Of a stretch of DNA of 42,463 nucleotides, positions 41,220 to 42,463 are shown piece after piece. The stretch comes from Paramarasmius palmivorus. Its lineage: Eukaryota > Basidiomycota > Agaricomycetes > Agaricales > Marasmiaceae. Under the pieces are notes generated by a model. The model saw only the letters and a list, made by a program, of their open reading frames with translations. It ran no database searches and was not told the origin of the DNA. Within the stretch, counting starts at the first letter, position 1, and every line of letters begins with the position of its first letter. Made by a program: the position numbers and the translations under genes. The stretch spans positions 1-42,463 of the forward strand of contig JAYKXP010000264.1 of assembly GCA_037176845.1 (NCBI GenBank), given 5' to 3'.

Positions 41220-42463
41220 ACTGCCTGCTGGTAGCATCTTCCAAGAATTAAACTTGCAGGAAAGCGAAGAGGAAGTATGTGACACGTTTGTTACGACATC
41301 AGTGGGGGGAAACCGTCGTGACTACTCCGTATCACGCTCGTTTTCTTTTCTTTCGCCTCTGCTAGTCCCCGCAATCGCTTGCATCTACTTCAATATAATT
41401 GTCGTCCCTCCATCATGTTACATGCGTGCGCTAATTTGTTATCTTTGTTAGTCGGTTAAGAGCAGCATTTGGTGTGTGTAATTGATGAGATAGTCGGAGT
41501 GGTACGTTCCTTCGATTTTTCGTCACGATCTTACGTTCATACTGTCCCTTTTCCTTGACCAGAATCTCTCGTTCCTCCGACCCACGGTGACGGTCCAGCA
41601 TACCCCAAAGACATATAAATCAAGACTCTACAACCCATACCCTCAAAGCGGTGTTCAGGTCTCAATCTCGCTTCCTGTTCGTGTATCCAACGCGCAACTT
41701 ACTTCATTTGTGGTTCATCATTCCGCTCTCCAGGAACGATCCTTACCATGACTCACAAGCGATTGCATTATTCCTTCATCTATACGACGGGAGCTGATTT
41801 TTATCCGGCTTGATTACACGATCCATAAAACTCCCCCGCCTCAGCTCTGGGAGCAAAAGCATAAACCGTTTTCCCGGTAGAAAGGAAAGAGGATACAGGG
41901 CAATATTCAACGTGCGTTACCAACCCACTGTAATCTGCATTATCTGAACCATGTCCGTATTCCTTTACCAGTCTCTCAACTACTCCTATCCCGTCGCGAC
42001 AGCCGTTCTTTTTCTCTCGATTCCCACAGCCATATCAAGACACAGTCACCAAGTCCCTGAAGCATAGCGCCTATCCGATACCCAAGCCACGTTTGCTTTC
42101 AACTTGGAGACCAATCAACAACCAATTACCAACACCCAAACGATCACGTTTATAGAGGAACGGTTCTAAGGATGCATTTCGATTTATCCGTGTACGCCAG
42201 GCTCTGATCCTTATCCCCGGGTTGCCAGCCCCACACGACTCTGGAAAATCGGGTTACGTGTCAAGTTGGACGGATACAGGTACTACTCCTCGTTATGTCT
42301 CTTTCTCTAGAAATCTGATTGAAACTCTTCTCTTCCAGGCCCGCGTTATTGCTTAGTATCGATCATCATCGGATACCAAGTATTTTAGTCTAGAAAATTC
42401 GCTCGCGACCTACCCCTGACCTTCCATCGGCACTCAGTCCACCCTCCCCAATCAGCATTCCCA
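41220..42463 (+). repeat. R repeat, copy G (runs off the window)
   Basis: It carries all R blocks in order (ctgctggtagcatcttcc, gtttgttacgacatcagtgg, ctccaggaacga, ttgattacacgatcc, aaggaaagaggatacagg, aacgtgcgttacc, cgtgtacgccaggctctgat, tcttccaggcccgcg), with frequent single-base insertions relative to E and F. No open product. Confidence 0.7.

Noticed and set aside
1..42463. CRISPR arrays, rRNA genes, bacterial operons or viral genes
   Set aside because: No regularly spaced identical repeats, rRNA-like blocks or ribosome-binding-site-led operons were seen; the intron-rich genes and intron-bearing tRNAs point to a fungal nuclear genome.

Overview
This window looks like nuclear DNA of a mushroom-forming basidiomycete (Agaricomycetes). 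The spliceable genes have many short introns of about 45-75 nt with GTRNGT donors and CTNA-type branch sites. The families are ones expanded in these fungi: seven-helix membrane proteins, GH76-like membrane-anchored glycosidases and F-box/leucine-rich proteins. The tRNA genes carry introns at position 37/38. No database search was possible; family names come from recognising motifs, and exon models were built by hand from splice signals and reading phase.

Most of the window is a degenerate, tandemly duplicated tRNA-gene array. About 34 tRNA genes or relics, plus one doubtful candidate, all lie on the minus strand. From 0 to 10 kb these are mostly Glu(CUC) and Lys(CUU), with one Lys(UUU) at the edge. 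From 10 to 40 kb a cassette recurs in the order R - Cys(GCA) - Lys - Thr(CGU) - Val. R is a repeat of about 1.5 kb that looks like a decayed, intron-bearing gene. Eight R copies (A, B, C, D, E, D', F, G) all point the same way, and most begin just upstream of a tRNA gene or relic. About eleven tRNA genes look intact, with paired stems and a Pol III oligo-T stop 15-40 nt downstream; the rest are broken. R copy B is split by an 801-bp non-autonomous DNA transposon with 26-bp terminal inverted repeats, and the other R copies show the empty site.

Protein-coding genes sit between the tRNA blocks. At 14.8-16.2 kb is an intact seven-exon gene for a seven-helix membrane protein. At 20.5-23.0 kb a broken copy of that gene is interrupted by a shortened GH76-like gene, and a relic of the same fused arrangement lies at 40.5-41.2 kb. 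From 28.2 to 34.1 kb is the least repetitive part: a full GH76-like membrane glycosidase (minus), a Q/N/P-rich repeat protein with a C2H2 finger encoded by a hidden last exon (plus), and a complete F-box protein (minus, tail to tail with the C2H2 gene). At 2.7-3.3 kb lies the membrane anchor and tail of a third single-pass protein. All three single-pass proteins end in a PPxY motif. A decayed retrotransposon Gag fragment lies at 36.0-36.3 kb.

The most interesting feature is the repeated R-tRNA cassette: an amplified, fast-decaying tRNA island with anticodon changes (Val CAC to TAC, Cys GCA to TCA in a relic) and unrelated introns in otherwise conserved tRNA bodies.
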